Notes under the pieces: generated by a model
What the model saw: the letters and a program-made list of their open reading frames with translations, nothing else
The model's database searches: none
Told to the model about the DNA's origin: nothing
Position numbers and translations under genes: made by a program
In this document: positions 7,202 through 15,766 of the stretch, in pieces
How the letters are laid out: the number at the start of each line of letters is the position of its first letter
Numbering within the stretch: position 1 is the first letter of the stretch
NCBI GenBank assembly: GCA_030145015.1
Contig: JAQYWI010000044.1
Location: forward strand, 1-34,511
DNA length: 34,511 nucleotides
Origin: Desulfobacterales bacterium
Lineage (GTDB): Bacteria > Desulfobacterota > Desulfobacteria > Desulfobacterales > JAHEIW01
Direction: 5' to 3'

Positions 7202-7345
7202 ATGTGGAATAATGGAATACTGGAAAAATGGAATAATGGTTAAAAACGCATAACTTCAGTGTTTGGATTTTCGAACCCAATATAGCGCAAAGCTTCACTG
7301 CGTGCCCAGTATTCCATCTTTCCATCATTCCAACATTCTCCACAC
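7202..7345. repeat. Inverted repeat of TGGAATAATGGAA words (copy 1)
   Basis: The left arm has AATGTGGAATAATGGAATAC and further TGGAA words. The right arm (about 7305-7342) has CCCAGTATTCCATCTTTCC and further ATTCC words. Between them lies a core, TATAGCGCAAAGCTTCACTG followed by CGTGCCCA, which recurs almost unchanged near 32200. It occupies most of the efp-helicase gap. Confidence 0.75.
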
Positions 7346-7378
7346 ACCGGCATTACATAAGGCCTTAGTCTTTTCTGT

Positions 7379-10300
7379 ATGCACAAGCAATCCAAAATAG
7401 GTGTTTTTTTAGATTCCCTTTTTGTTTCGCAGCGTCTGGGGCCCCAGGTGGTGTTTCAAACTGTTTTGCCGGCGACCCCGCCTGACTGGGCTGAGCCCGA
7501 AAAGCCGTGGCCGGCGCCGATCCGGTCGCTGTTAAAAGCAGCCGGGTTCAAAAATTTATACAGGCATCAAGCCCGGGCGATCGACTTCGTTCGCAACAAC
7601 CGGCACGTGATTGTGGCTACGCCGACCGCCAGCGGCAAAACGCTGGTCTATGACCTACCGGTGCTGGAACATTTTTTGATCGACCCTGATTTTAGCGCCT
7701 TATATATCTTTCCGTTAAAGGCCTTGGCTCAAGACCAGCTGCAAACTTTTGAGGCCCTCGCCGCGCACCTGGAACCTACCCGGCCGACAGCGGCTGTCTA
7801 TGACGGTGACACCTCGGCGTATCGCCGCAAATGCATTCGCGAAGCACCTCCCAACGTGGTGATCACCAATCCGGAAATGGTGCATTTATCCTTTCTGGCA
7901 CACCACCGCAAGTGGGCGCCCTTTTTAGAACGACTGCAACTGGTGGTCGTCGATGAAGTACACACCTACCGAGGTGTAATGGGATCCCACGTGGCCCAGG
8001 TCTTCAGGCGGTTTCATCGCATATGTCGTCACTACAGGGCGTCACCCACTTTTGTGTTCAGTTCGGCTACCGTCGCAAATCCCGCCCAGCTGACCAGGCA
8101 ACTGACCGGGCTGGAGGTAATAACCATTGATAAAAACAGCGCCCCCCGGGGCCGGCGGCATCTTGTCTTTTTAAATCCAATGCTGGGACCGGCCCGTGCC
8201 GCGATTGTTTTGCTAAAGGCCGCCTTGGAAAAAGGTCTCAGAACAATCGTATACACCCAATCCCGCAAACTGACCGAACTCATCGCCCTATGGGCCGGCA
8301 ACGAATCCGGAGCCTTTGCAGAGCGGATCAGCGCCTATCGCGCCGGGCTTCTTCCGGAGGAACGCCGTGATATTGAAGCGCGGCTTGCAAGCGGCGATTT
8401 ATTGGCGGTTATTACCACCAGTGCGCTGGAGCTGGGAATTGATATCGGTGATCTGGATCTCTGCCTGCTGGTCGGGTACCCTGGATCCATTATTTCAACA
8501 TGGCAGCGCGGCGGCCGTGTCGGCCGCAGCGGGCAGGATTCGGCCTTAATCCTGATTGCCGCAGAAGATGCTCTGGATCAATATTTTATGCGCAATCCCC
8601 GTGATTTTATTGATCGGGAGCCGGAATCGGCCGTAGTCAATCCATTTAATTTGGAAATTATGACTCAGCACCTGGTATGTGCGGCAGCGGAACTGACCTT
8701 AAAAACGGATGAAAGCATACTCGAGGCCGAAAACGCCTGCGAAGCCCTAACCCGGCTCGAAAAAGAAGGGCAATTATTAAAAAGTGCCGACGGCAAGGAA
8801 TTCTACGCACGCCGCAAGGCGCCCCACCGGGACGTGAACCTGCGCGGGGCCGGCAATCGCTTTCAGATTATCAATCGGCAGACCGATAAGTTGATCGGCG
8901 AAATCGATGATTATAGAGCATTTCGAGAAACCCATCCCGGTGCCGTCTATCTTCATAAAGGGGACAGTTTTGTGGTGGATCGTCTCGATTTGAGTAGACG
9001 AACAGTATCCGTGTCCAAAGCACGGGTGGACTATTATACGCGCATCAGGTCGCATAAACTGACCGAAATTATAAAAGTTAAAGATAAACAAATTATATGG
9101 AGTACAGATATTTATATCGGTAAACTTAAAGTAACTGATCAAGTTACAGAATATGAACGCCGGCGTATTCGCTCCAAAACACTCATAGACCGAATTACCC
9201 TGGACCTTCCTCCCCAGATTTTTGAAACTGAAGGGCTATGGTATCAGATTCCGGCGACGATCCTGCGCCAATGCAAATCCAGGGATTTTGATCTAATGGG
9301 CGCCCTGCATGCGATTGAACATGCTGCCATCGGCATTTTTCCGCTTCTGGTAATGGCTGACCACAATGACATCGGGGGCATGTCGACCGACTTTCATCCC
9401 CAGATGGGAAGTGCCGTTATTTTTATTTATGACGGCATCCCCGGAGGCGCCGGTCTGACGCGATTGGCGTTTACAAACGCCCGGCGGCTTTTTGAGTACA
9501 CCCGCAAGGTCATACGCGATTGTCCCTGCAAATCCGGATGTCCGTCCTGCATTCAATCGCCTCAATGCGGATCCGGTAACCGACCGATGGACAAAAAAGG
9601 CGCCCTTATTATTCTTGATCGTTTAGAAGATAGCATTATTGAAGTGAACGCCGGCGCGTCTGTTGAGAACAGCGAGTCAACGACCACCCGCAAAGCGGGT
9701 GGCTTGGATTTTACCGCCATAGGCGGTAAAAGACAGGGGCGCGAAGTGCCCCAAATCGTTGAAAACAACGCGGTGGAACCGGGCGCTTCGCACCCGGTTC
9801 GGAAAACCCAAATTTCTGCTGCGCCGGCCGAGTTTCAAAAGAAGCAATCGAAAAACCCGCTATCCGCCAATTTTGGAGCCTCTGAAAATTTGCATTTTGG
9901 CGTGCTTGATCTCGAAACCCAACGATCGGCGGCGAAAGTCGGCGGTTGGAACCGGGCCGACCGCATGGGAATCAGCTGCGGGGTGCTTTATGACTCAAAA
10001 AGAGATAAATTCATGGCCTACTTAGAAGATCAGATCGTCCGGCTGATTGAAGATCTTCAAAAGATCGATCTCATCGTCGGGTTCAACATCAAACGCTTTG
10101 ATTATCTGGTGCTGAAGGGATATTCCAACTTTGATTTTTCAACGCTGAATACGCTGGATATTCTCGAAGACCTTCACAGCCGCCTGGGATTCCGGTTATC
10201 CCTGGCCCATCTGGCCCAGGAAACCCTGGGCACGACCAAGCAAGCGGACGGCCTCCAGGCGCTCAAATGGTGGCAAGCGGGACGTATTCGCGATATTGTC

Positions 10301-10453
10301 GATTACTGTAAAATGGATGTTAAACTCACACGCGATCTTTTTCTTTTCGGCAGACAAAACGGATATCTCATTTTCTCCAATCGCGGACAGAAAAAAATGC
10401 GGGTTCCGGTTGATTGGCACCCAGATCGACTGTTATCGAAAAGGGAGTCGTAA
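7379..10453 (+). CDS. Fused MrfA-like helicase and MrfB-like exonuclease
   Basis: This 1024-residue protein joins two activities that are separate neighbours (MrfA/YprA and MrfB/YprB) in Bacillus, where they act in mitomycin C damage repair. Helicase part: YRHQARAI near 61-68, Walker A TPTASGKT (81-88), DEVH (192-195), SAT (229-231), QRGGRVGR (376-383). A DUF1998-type zinc region follows, with cysteines at 715, 717, 721, 724 and 730. After a poorly conserved linker (about 750-835) comes a DEDD exonuclease fold with Asp844 and Glu846 (LDLET), Asp908 (GFNIKRFD) and YCKMD with Asp980; the YxxxD pattern points to the DEDDy type. Likely a cytoplasmic DNA repair enzyme. The start has no clear ribosome site. 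The linker is encoded by five hairpins (separate entry). Confidence 0.88.
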   Translation: MHKQSKIGVFLDSLFVSQRLGPQVVFQTVLPATPPDWAEPEKPWPAPIRSLLKAAGFKNLYRHQARAIDFVRNNRHVIVATPTASGKTLVYDLPVLEHFLIDPDFSALYIFPLKALAQDQLQTFEALAAHLEPTRPTAAVYDGDTSAYRRKCIREAPPNVVITNPEMVHLSFLAHHRKWAPFLERLQLVVVDEVHTYRGVMGSHVAQVFRRFHRICRHYRASPTFVFSSATVANPAQLTRQLTGLEVITIDKNSAPRGRRHLVFLNPMLGPARAAIVLLKAALEKGLRTIVYTQSRKLTELIALWAGNESGAFAERISAYRAGLLPEERRDIEARLASGDLLAVITTSALELGIDIGDLDLCLLVGYPGSIISTWQRGGRVGRSGQDSALILIAAEDALDQYFMRNPRDFIDREPESAVVNPFNLEIMTQHLVCAAAELTLKTDESILEAENACEALTRLEKEGQLLKSADGKEFYARRKAPHRDVNLRGAGNRFQIINRQTDKLIGEIDDYRAFRETHPGAVYLHKGDSFVVDRLDLSRRTVSVSKARVDYYTRIRSHKLTEIIKVKDKQIIWSTDIYIGKLKVTDQVTEYERRRIRSKTLIDRITLDLPPQIFETEGLWYQIPATILRQCKSRDFDLMGALHAIEHAAIGIFPLLVMADHNDIGGMSTDFHPQMGSAVIFIYDGIPGGAGLTRLAFTNARRLFEYTRKVIRDCPCKSGCPSCIQSPQCGSGNRPMDKKGALIILDRLEDSIIEVNAGASVENSESTTTRKAGGLDFTAIGGKRQGREVPQIVENNAVEPGASHPVRKTQISAAPAEFQKKQSKNPLSANFGASENLHFGVLDLETQRSAAKVGGWNRADRMGISCGVLYDSKRDKFMAYLEDQIVRLIEDLQKIDLIVGFNIKRFDYLVLKGYSNFDFSTLNTLDILEDLHSRLGFRLSLAHLAQETLGTTKQADGLQALKWWQAGRIRDIVDYCKMDVKLTRDLFLFGRQNGYLIFSNRGQKKMRVPVDWHPDRLLSKRES
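9684..9800. repeat. Array of five hairpins encoding the helicase-exonuclease linker
   Basis: Five stem-loops follow one another: CCACCCGC/GCGGGTGG (9684-9702, AAA loop); TTTTACCGCC/GGCGGTAAAA (9709-9731, ATA loop); GGGGCGC/GTGCCCC (9736-9752, GAA loop, one wobble); CGTTG/CAACG (9757-9770, AAAA loop); GAACCGGGCGC/GCACCCGGTTC (9776-9800, TTC loop, one mismatch). The stems differ in sequence but share size and 3-4-nt loops. They are translated in frame as residues ~769-808. Confidence 0.85.
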
Positions 10454-10460
10454 ATCTATT

Positions 10461-10546
10461 AGGTTTCAGGTGTCAGGTTTCAGTGTTCAGCATCAGATCC
10501 GGGAGGCTTCAGTCCTTTCAATTCTGACACCCGACACCTGAAACCT
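10461..10546. repeat. Inverted repeat of GGTTTCAGGTGTC words
   Basis: AGGTTTCAGGTGTC (10461-10474) and GACACCTGAAACCT (10533-10546) are perfect 14-bp arms. Further copies of the words TCAGGTTTCAGTGTTCAG and CTGACACC lie between them. After the right arm a second word series, with CGCAAC-like units, runs to about 10600. It sits between the convergent helicase and DUF89-like genes and could fold as a bidirectional terminator. Confidence 0.75.
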
Positions 10547-10607
10547 GTAATCTCTAGTTCAAATCCCGCAACGCGGAACCCGTGACACGCAACTCGAAAT
10601 CCGATTA

Positions 10608-12431
10608 TTAGTGTATTCCTGCAATAGCGCCGAATTTTCGGTCATACATTTTGCCGACTCCATATTCCTGGCGGCGCATAAATTTTCCCTTGGACGGTCC
10701 GATGATTTGCATTTCCGGGTGCTTTTTCTGAACTTCCAACGCAATGTTCATCTCTATCGTGCAACCGGTACTGAAGGTGGCGTCTTTGCCAACCCATTCG
10801 GGCGGGACTTTTTCCCCCATAATCTGAAATGCCTGAGAAATATCGTCATAGGTCTGAAATCGCCAGATGTCGATCAGACCGCTGGTTTGAACGATCTCCC
10901 ACATATACATTAAGTCGTCGGCATCCATTCCCGGTTCAAAATACTCTGAAGGATTGATGATAAAGGTCATGGCGAACTGGGTTTTCAGGTGCTGGATACC
11001 GACCGCCATTATTTTTTTGGCGATATTAATTTTACCCGGAATAGAACCAATGATGCCGCTGTAAAAGATAACCGTCATTCCTTTCTTTTTGGCCTCGCGC
11101 ATCTGTTTGATAATCCGCCGGGCTTTTTTCTCAAGGTCGGCATGGGCGAATTTGACGGCTTCAAGATGTCTGGGTTTGTAAGATATTTCCGCAGAATCGG
11201 TTGAACCGCAGGAGATATTAAAAACATCGCGCGTAAATTGAAAATGAGTATCAAACAATCGTTGCTTTTGCTCCGGGCCTCTTGAAATGATGCCATCCAC
11301 CTCTTTAAAGCTTCGCGCAAAGGTAATGGACGCCAGCAGCAAATTAAGAATTTCTTTGGTGCCGTCGGAAATTGCAACCACAGGGTGATCGCCTCTGAGA
11401 GTCTTGACCAGGTCGGTTTTGCTCATACTCTCGTCGGTTATCAGCAAGATACCGTCAAGAGCACTGCTCAGCGCATCATCTCGCCGGGCATCATCAATAC
11501 TCACTTTGGTAAATAAAGGACCTTCCTTGAAGGCCACAATAATTTTATGGCCGAGTTTAGCCAGATATTTAATGATGGCCAAATCCACCATTGCCTCGCC
11601 GGCTTCATCGGCCAGCCACAGAATTTTTTTATTCTGTACCGAACCGGATGACGATCCCTTATCGTGGATGCCGAGGAAATCAAGCAGCGGTTTAACACCA
11701 TTACCCGTGAGTTTGCGGGCAAACAGATTCCGATAATCCTCCTGTGAGAATTGCTTGCCTGCATCGGATTCCCACAGCGATTTTTCCACCGACAGCGCCA
11801 ATAAACGCTTAATTCCAATGTGCTCTGCCAGCTCCTTTATGCCGGTCACGGTTGTCGGGGCGGGAAGTAAATCGGAGCTGTCGACATGATTTATAGCAGC
11901 TTGAAACGCCGCAGAATTTAACACCTTGCTGACGCGCTGATTGCGGGTGGCCTTCTCATCTATATAGGGGTCTTCGATCAGGGTACGGTTCAGGAAAATG
12001 GTGAGCAGGCGTTTTTCGAGCCGCGAAGGGATCATAATTTCGTCGCGTGTTTCATGGCGGTGTTTGATCTTTATGAGCGACTCCAGATAACTGCGCTCGA
12101 GTTTGTCTTCGATTTGAATTTGGATCAGTTCCAGCATTTTTGCCAGCACCTCACGGTAGTGCTCCTGTAGGAATTGGGATTTGTTGCGGTTGATAATGGC
12201 CGCAAACATTTGATCCGAACATGGATAATAACGCTCATATTCCTCTGTGTACACCATGAACCGAACCTGTTCAGGAGTGGAAGCGTGGTCCGGATGGCTG
12301 AAAGGATCCAGGTGGTTTTCAATAAAAAACGCAGTATACCAGGCGTCCCTTTCAGGGTTTTTTCCAAGTGGATAGGGCCGATTCGTGTTAATTTGCGGCA
12401 GCTTGGCTGCCACAGGTTTTTTCGATTTCAT
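10608..12431 (-). CDS. Divergent DUF89 (ARMT1-like) protein
   Basis: A 607-residue soluble protein, with AGGAG 6 nt before the start. The N-terminal ~260 residues are helical. The region after KKILWLADEAGEAMVDL (about 269-285) matches the DUF89 metal-phosphatase core: GPLFTKVSIDDARRD (304-318) and later VDGIISRGPEQ, which matches the family 'KG-x-x-N' loop. DUF89 enzymes remove phosphate from damaged sugar phosphates and related metabolites, using an Asp-Asn metal site. Here the usual Asp-Asn is Asp-Glu (275-276), the usual Asn-Asp is Thr-Lys, and the last Asn is Gln, so metal binding may be changed or lost. The C-terminal ~190 residues are an extra region I do not recognise. Third gene after a glycosyltransferase and a HAD hydrolase. 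Confidence 0.65.
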   Translation of the reverse strand: MKSKKPVAAKLPQINTNRPYPLGKNPERDAWYTAFFIENHLDPFSHPDHASTPEQVRFMVYTEEYERYYPCSDQMFAAIINRNKSQFLQEHYREVLAKMLELIQIQIEDKLERSYLESLIKIKHRHETRDEIMIPSRLEKRLLTIFLNRTLIEDPYIDEKATRNQRVSKVLNSAAFQAAINHVDSSDLLPAPTTVTGIKELAEHIGIKRLLALSVEKSLWESDAGKQFSQEDYRNLFARKLTGNGVKPLLDFLGIHDKGSSSGSVQNKKILWLADEAGEAMVDLAIIKYLAKLGHKIIVAFKEGPLFTKVSIDDARRDDALSSALDGILLITDESMSKTDLVKTLRGDHPVVAISDGTKEILNLLLASITFARSFKEVDGIISRGPEQKQRLFDTHFQFTRDVFNISCGSTDSAEISYKPRHLEAVKFAHADLEKKARRIIKQMREAKKKGMTVIFYSGIIGSIPGKINIAKKIMAVGIQHLKTQFAMTFIINPSEYFEPGMDADDLMYMWEIVQTSGLIDIWRFQTYDDISQAFQIMGEKVPPEWVGKDATFSTGCTIEMNIALEVQKKHPEMQIIGPSKGKFMRRQEYGVGKMYDRKFGAIAGIH

Positions 12432-12478
12432 TTTTTCTCCTGAGTCGATATTACACTGACGTCGAAACTAAAAAGAAT

Positions 12479-13324
12479 TTAAGGAATGTGATCGATAAGC
12501 TGGCCGAGGTCGGTCAGAACCAGATCCGCCGATAGATTGATGCAGCGCGCGTCATCGGTCCGCAGTCTCAGGGATCTTTTATCACCTGCAAATAGGGCGG
12601 TCTGAAATCCAAGCTGCTTGGCCGCATAGATATCATTGAGCATATCATTGCCGACATATAGGGAAGCAGCTGTGCTAAGGTCCATCGCGTTTAGCACCGT
12701 TGCCGCTTTTTCAAAGGGGACCGGCGATGGTTTGGCATGCCCCAGTTGATATGACAGAAAAATGAGCGCTGAATGAAACCCGAGATCTTCCGGCCTGGCG
12801 TGCAAAAACCACTCAAACAGCAGGGGCGTAAAAAACTGGGCGTTGGAAATGAGGCCCATCGTCAGGTTTTGTTCCTTGCAGGCGCTCAGGGTTTTATCAA
12901 GATTGGGCATGGGAAATACGGGATTTACAATCAGCTCATATTCAATGGCAAAGCGCCGTACAGAATCGAGATCATCGCTTTCAAGGATTTGTTTCCATAT
13001 TTGATCGATCTTAATTTCGGGATAATCGATGCCGTCGTTCCGGAGCCGCCGGTGTTCATCTTCGATGGCCCGGAACAGCCCCTCTTTTAAATCGCGGGGC
13101 GTTTTACGGATGTTAAATTTCTGCAACAGGCGTTGGAGACTGCGAGCTGCAGGTGAAGATTTTTGGGCGACACTGATATCTCCCGACCCGCTGATAAACA
13201 GGGTGCCGTAAATGTCGAACAGTACACATTGAATCGGTTGCGCCAGCCGGCCGCCGGGACGCATTGAAGTCGGCAGGGGAGACAGCGGCTGCCTGTATTC
13301 TGAGATTAGTTTAGCGTATCCCAT
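12479..13324 (-). CDS. HAD-superfamily hydrolase
   Basis: The 281-residue product has all four HAD motifs: the nucleophile Asp37 in VLFDIYGTL (motif I, with Tyr instead of the second Asp, as in haloacid-dehalogenase-type members), LISNAQF (motif II), Lys in LGHAKPSPVPF (motif III) and YVGNDMLNDIYAAKQLG (motif IV). Phosphatase or other hydrolase action on a small molecule is likely; the substrate is unknown. ATG was chosen over a GTG 6 nt upstream because it has GGGGTGA before it. The start overlaps the end of the glycosyltransferase by 14 nt, so the two are translationally coupled, which suggests that it may act on that enzyme's product. Confidence 0.85.
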   Translation of the reverse strand: MGYAKLISEYRQPLSPLPTSMRPGGRLAQPIQCVLFDIYGTLFISGSGDISVAQKSSPAARSLQRLLQKFNIRKTPRDLKEGLFRAIEDEHRRLRNDGIDYPEIKIDQIWKQILESDDLDSVRRFAIEYELIVNPVFPMPNLDKTLSACKEQNLTMGLISNAQFFTPLLFEWFLHARPEDLGFHSALIFLSYQLGHAKPSPVPFEKAATVLNAMDLSTAASLYVGNDMLNDIYAAKQLGFQTALFAGDKRSLRLRTDDARCINLSADLVLTDLGQLIDHIP

Positions 13325-14723
13325 AATCACCCCATTTCAACAGGCTGAATTTCGTCAGATCCAAAAATTCCGCCAGCAGGATTTTTTTATCGATGCGCTG
13401 TCGGACGCAATGTGTATTTACCGCATCGTAGGCAGTTAACAGTTTTTGCCGGTACGACGACATATTGTAATTGCGGATCACAGCCCTGCGGTTGATTTTG
13501 ACGATATCTTTTTCATTTCCGATCCTGCCGATTTTTAAAAGAAACGGATTCAGCTTTAACAGATCCTGCAAATGCACCGGGTCCGATAAAAGCTTGAGGA
13601 TCACCTGCCTTTGATAATCTTCATTCAACAGCCCAAAGTCGATCTTGCCGTCAGCAGTGATAAAATTATAGGCGCCCTGAATGCGGTCTTTGTCGATTTG
13701 AATGTCAAACAACTTACAGGTATTTTCGATGGTACGCTTCCATAGACCCAAAAAATCCTGCGATCCAACCCAGTTCAGCGGCACGCTCAGCCCGGTATAC
13801 ATGTGGTCAAGACGGACCCCGTTTGCTTCAAAATCACAGCAGATATCGGCAAGTTTTCGCCCCCACACCCATTTTTTAAAAAGCCAGGGTTCCAAAAAAG
13901 AGAAACCGAAGCCTTCCGTGATACTGGTGGTCAGCAGATAGCGCGCCGAGCGTACAATGGCGTCAAACGGACGGTTTAGGCCGGCATCAAACTCGACCCT
14001 CAGGTGATGATCGGCTGAAAATGTTTTCCAGTCTTTATAGCTTTGCATGTCTGCAGGACTGTTCGGCGGCAGCGTGATCACCAGGGTCTCGTCGTTTTCA
14101 AAGAAAAGGGATAACAGGATGGCCTCTCCGATATTTTTTCTGCGAATCCCCCGGATGGGATAGACGACATAGGGGCCGCCTTCAGAAGAGGCCGGTTGAC
14201 GGCCTGGAAGATTTACGCTGTTAAAGAGCTGATGCAGTCCTTCTTTTTTCAACCCGGCCTTAAGCAGGATGCGATAATCGCGGGAGTTGACGACGCTGTA
14301 ATGACAGTCTGCCGGATATTCTTCTGCAAAATAGGACGGGGGGCGTCCATCTTCAGCAAAATCATGAATCTGCAAAAACAATGCGATGCCTTTTTTTTGC
14401 AATGCTTTTAGAATTTTTAAAAAGTTTTTATTTTTTGCCAGGAGCGGATTGTGCACATGCAGGATGTCAGCGGGACCGTTAAATCGAGTTTGGACGGCGT
14501 TAATTACGGTATCGGCAATATCCTGCGGATTGACGGGTTTTGGGTAAAGGGTGGAATAGGCCAGCTCCGGAATATGAAAGGTATCTACTGGAAAGGCCCC
14601 TTCAGGCTCCTCGCCGGTGATCACAAACATGTCGCAATCGTTTTTCAGCGCGGTTACCTGCTGCTTTAAACAGGTGGTCACACCGCCGGTCTTGAGATGA
14701 TAATGCAGAAAGGCGATTTTCAT
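13311..14723 (-). CDS. GT4-type glycosyltransferase
   Basis: Product of 470 residues with the two-Rossmann GT-B layout. The N-terminus MKIAFLHYHLKTGGVTTCLK is a classic acceptor-side start with a GG loop. HVHNPL follows near residue 90, PIRGIRRKNIGEAI (about 189-202) is the donor-side Arg/Lys region, and ITEGFGFSFLEPW holds the E-x7-E pair (Glu270 and Glu278). The family moves sugars from nucleotide-sugar donors with retention. The acceptor is unknown; no membrane segment is seen. An upstream TTG would add 10 residues, but the ATG fits the family start. It is coupled to the HAD gene and followed by the DUF89-like gene, suggesting a three-step carbohydrate or sugar-phosphate cassette (inference). 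Confidence 0.85.
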   Translation of the reverse strand: MKIAFLHYHLKTGGVTTCLKQQVTALKNDCDMFVITGEEPEGAFPVDTFHIPELAYSTLYPKPVNPQDIADTVINAVQTRFNGPADILHVHNPLLAKNKNFLKILKALQKKGIALFLQIHDFAEDGRPPSYFAEEYPADCHYSVVNSRDYRILLKAGLKKEGLHQLFNSVNLPGRQPASSEGGPYVVYPIRGIRRKNIGEAILLSLFFENDETLVITLPPNSPADMQSYKDWKTFSADHHLRVEFDAGLNRPFDAIVRSARYLLTTSITEGFGFSFLEPWLFKKWVWGRKLADICCDFEANGVRLDHMYTGLSVPLNWVGSQDFLGLWKRTIENTCKLFDIQIDKDRIQGAYNFITADGKIDFGLLNEDYQRQVILKLLSDPVHLQDLLKLNPFLLKIGRIGNEKDIVKINRRAVIRNYNMSSYRQKLLTAYDAVNTHCVRQRIDKKILLAEFLDLTKFSLLKWGDYGIR

Positions 14724-14883
14724 TTTGCCTATGGAAGCCTCCGACTCGTGCAAAGTTCAGGTACCAAATCATGAATTCCAGATAAATAGTATCCAAAATC
14801 AGATTTGGCAACGGGTTTTAGACAAAAGTTATTGAATGAGACCGGTGTCGAGGGAAATTCGCTTGAATTGAAGGAAAACTCTT

Positions 14884-14902
14884 ACCTAAATTGATTTTAG
14901 GT
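14884..14902 (-). terminator. Stem-loop after the two-FHA gene
   Basis: ACCTAAA and TTTAGGT form a 7-bp stem with a 5-nt loop just beyond the stop of the FHA gene on the minus strand. No strong T-run follows, so it is only a candidate for separating the signalling pair from the glycosyltransferase cassette. Confidence 0.35.
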
Positions 14903-14903
14903 T

Positions 14904-15749
14904 TTAATCCGCGGCGCCATTTTTGGGCTTCTTGCTTATAAATTGCAATTTCATCGAACCGATAGCGATGATGTCCGAATCAGCAAGCTTGTAAGGTTTT
15001 TTGGGGGCTTTGCGATCATTGATTTTAGGTCTTGAGAAGCCTTCATCACAGCTGAAAAAATAGCCACGGCGGGTCCGGCTAATGGTGGCGGCTGTTTTGC
15101 CGACTGCCCAACCCTTGACCACGATATCCGAAGAGGGATCCTTGCCGATTTTTGTTAATTTTTTTTTGAGCGCCAGCGTGCCTTCACCGCCGATAATGTA
15201 AGTTATGTACCCGCGAACCCGCTTCTTTTTAGCTTCATCAGGAACGGCAACGGCAGGCTCGGTTTTCTTTTCGGCTTCAGCAGGAACGGCAACGGCAGGC
15301 TCGGTTTTCTTTTCGGCTTCAGCAGGAACGGCAGCGGCAGGCTCCGTATCGACTACCGGTTTCGGATCTCTCTCTTCGATCATGGCTCGATATTCATTTG
15401 TGTCGATGACCATGGTCTTGTCCATTTCGCTCGGTTCTTCTTTGCGCTGTTTTTCGCTATCGAAGTAAGAAAACGCGAGGGAGTGTTTGCCGATATTAAT
15501 CCTATCGCCATCATGCAGCCAATGAGATGTGACCAGCTCTTTATTGACAAAAGATCCGTTTTTACTCTTCAAATCGATAAATATAAATCCATCGCCGACC
15601 GAATCGATCTTGGCGTGGTGCCCTGAAACGGCCAGGTTTTCGATGACAACATCATTATCGGTTTTGCGCCCGATTTTCAAAGAGCACCCTGCGGGCAAAT
15701 GATAATCGGCTAACACATTGTTTTTAAATATAAGTGAAATTTTAGGCAT
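14904..15749 (-). CDS. Protein with two FHA domains and a repeat linker
   Basis: Product of 281 residues. The N-terminal FHA domain (about 20-95) has the phosphothreonine-binding set: IGRKTDND with Arg28, Ser42-x-x-His45, and Asn64-Gly65 and Asn69 in KSKNGSFVN. The C-terminal FHA-like domain (about 185-270) is degenerate: IGKDPSSD replaces the arginine and no S-x-x-H is seen, so it probably does not bind phosphopeptides in the usual way. Between them are a DKTMVIDT segment, a possible phosphothreonine site, and three 14-residue Ala/Pro/Glu/Lys repeats. Seventeen nt separate it from the PP2C gene upstream, a common pairing for Ser/Thr phosphorylation control. No kinase gene is in the window. 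Cytoplasmic. Confidence 0.9.
   Translation of the reverse strand: MPKISLIFKNNVLADYHLPAGCSLKIGRKTDNDVVIENLAVSGHHAKIDSVGDGFIFIDLKSKNGSFVNKELVTSHWLHDGDRINIGKHSLAFSYFDSEKQRKEEPSEMDKTMVIDTNEYRAMIEERDPKPVVDTEPAAAVPAEAEKKTEPAVAVPAEAEKKTEPAVAVPDEAKKKRVRGYITYIIGGEGTLALKKKLTKIGKDPSSDIVVKGWAVGKTAATISRTRRGYFFSCDEGFSRPKINDRKAPKKPYKLADSDIIAIGSMKLQFISKKPKNGAAD
15225..15344 (-). repeat. About three 42-bp tandem repeats in the FHA linker
   Basis: The units encode EPAAAVPAEAEKKT, EPAVAVPAEAEKKT and a third, partly diverged EPAVAVPDEAKKK. Near-identity at DNA level indicates recent duplication of a flexible, disordered linker. Confidence 0.85.
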
Positions 15750-15766
15750 TTGAAAATCTGACTTTT

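Noticed and set aside
13311..14753. Ten-residue longer start for the glycosyltransferase (TTG)
   Set aside because: The added residues precede the typical MKIAFLH start and no ribosome site supports the TTG.
15225..15344. Regular repeats that could suggest CRISPR
   Set aside because: The 42-bp units are in frame, adjoin without spacers and encode the Ala/Pro/Glu linker of the FHA protein.
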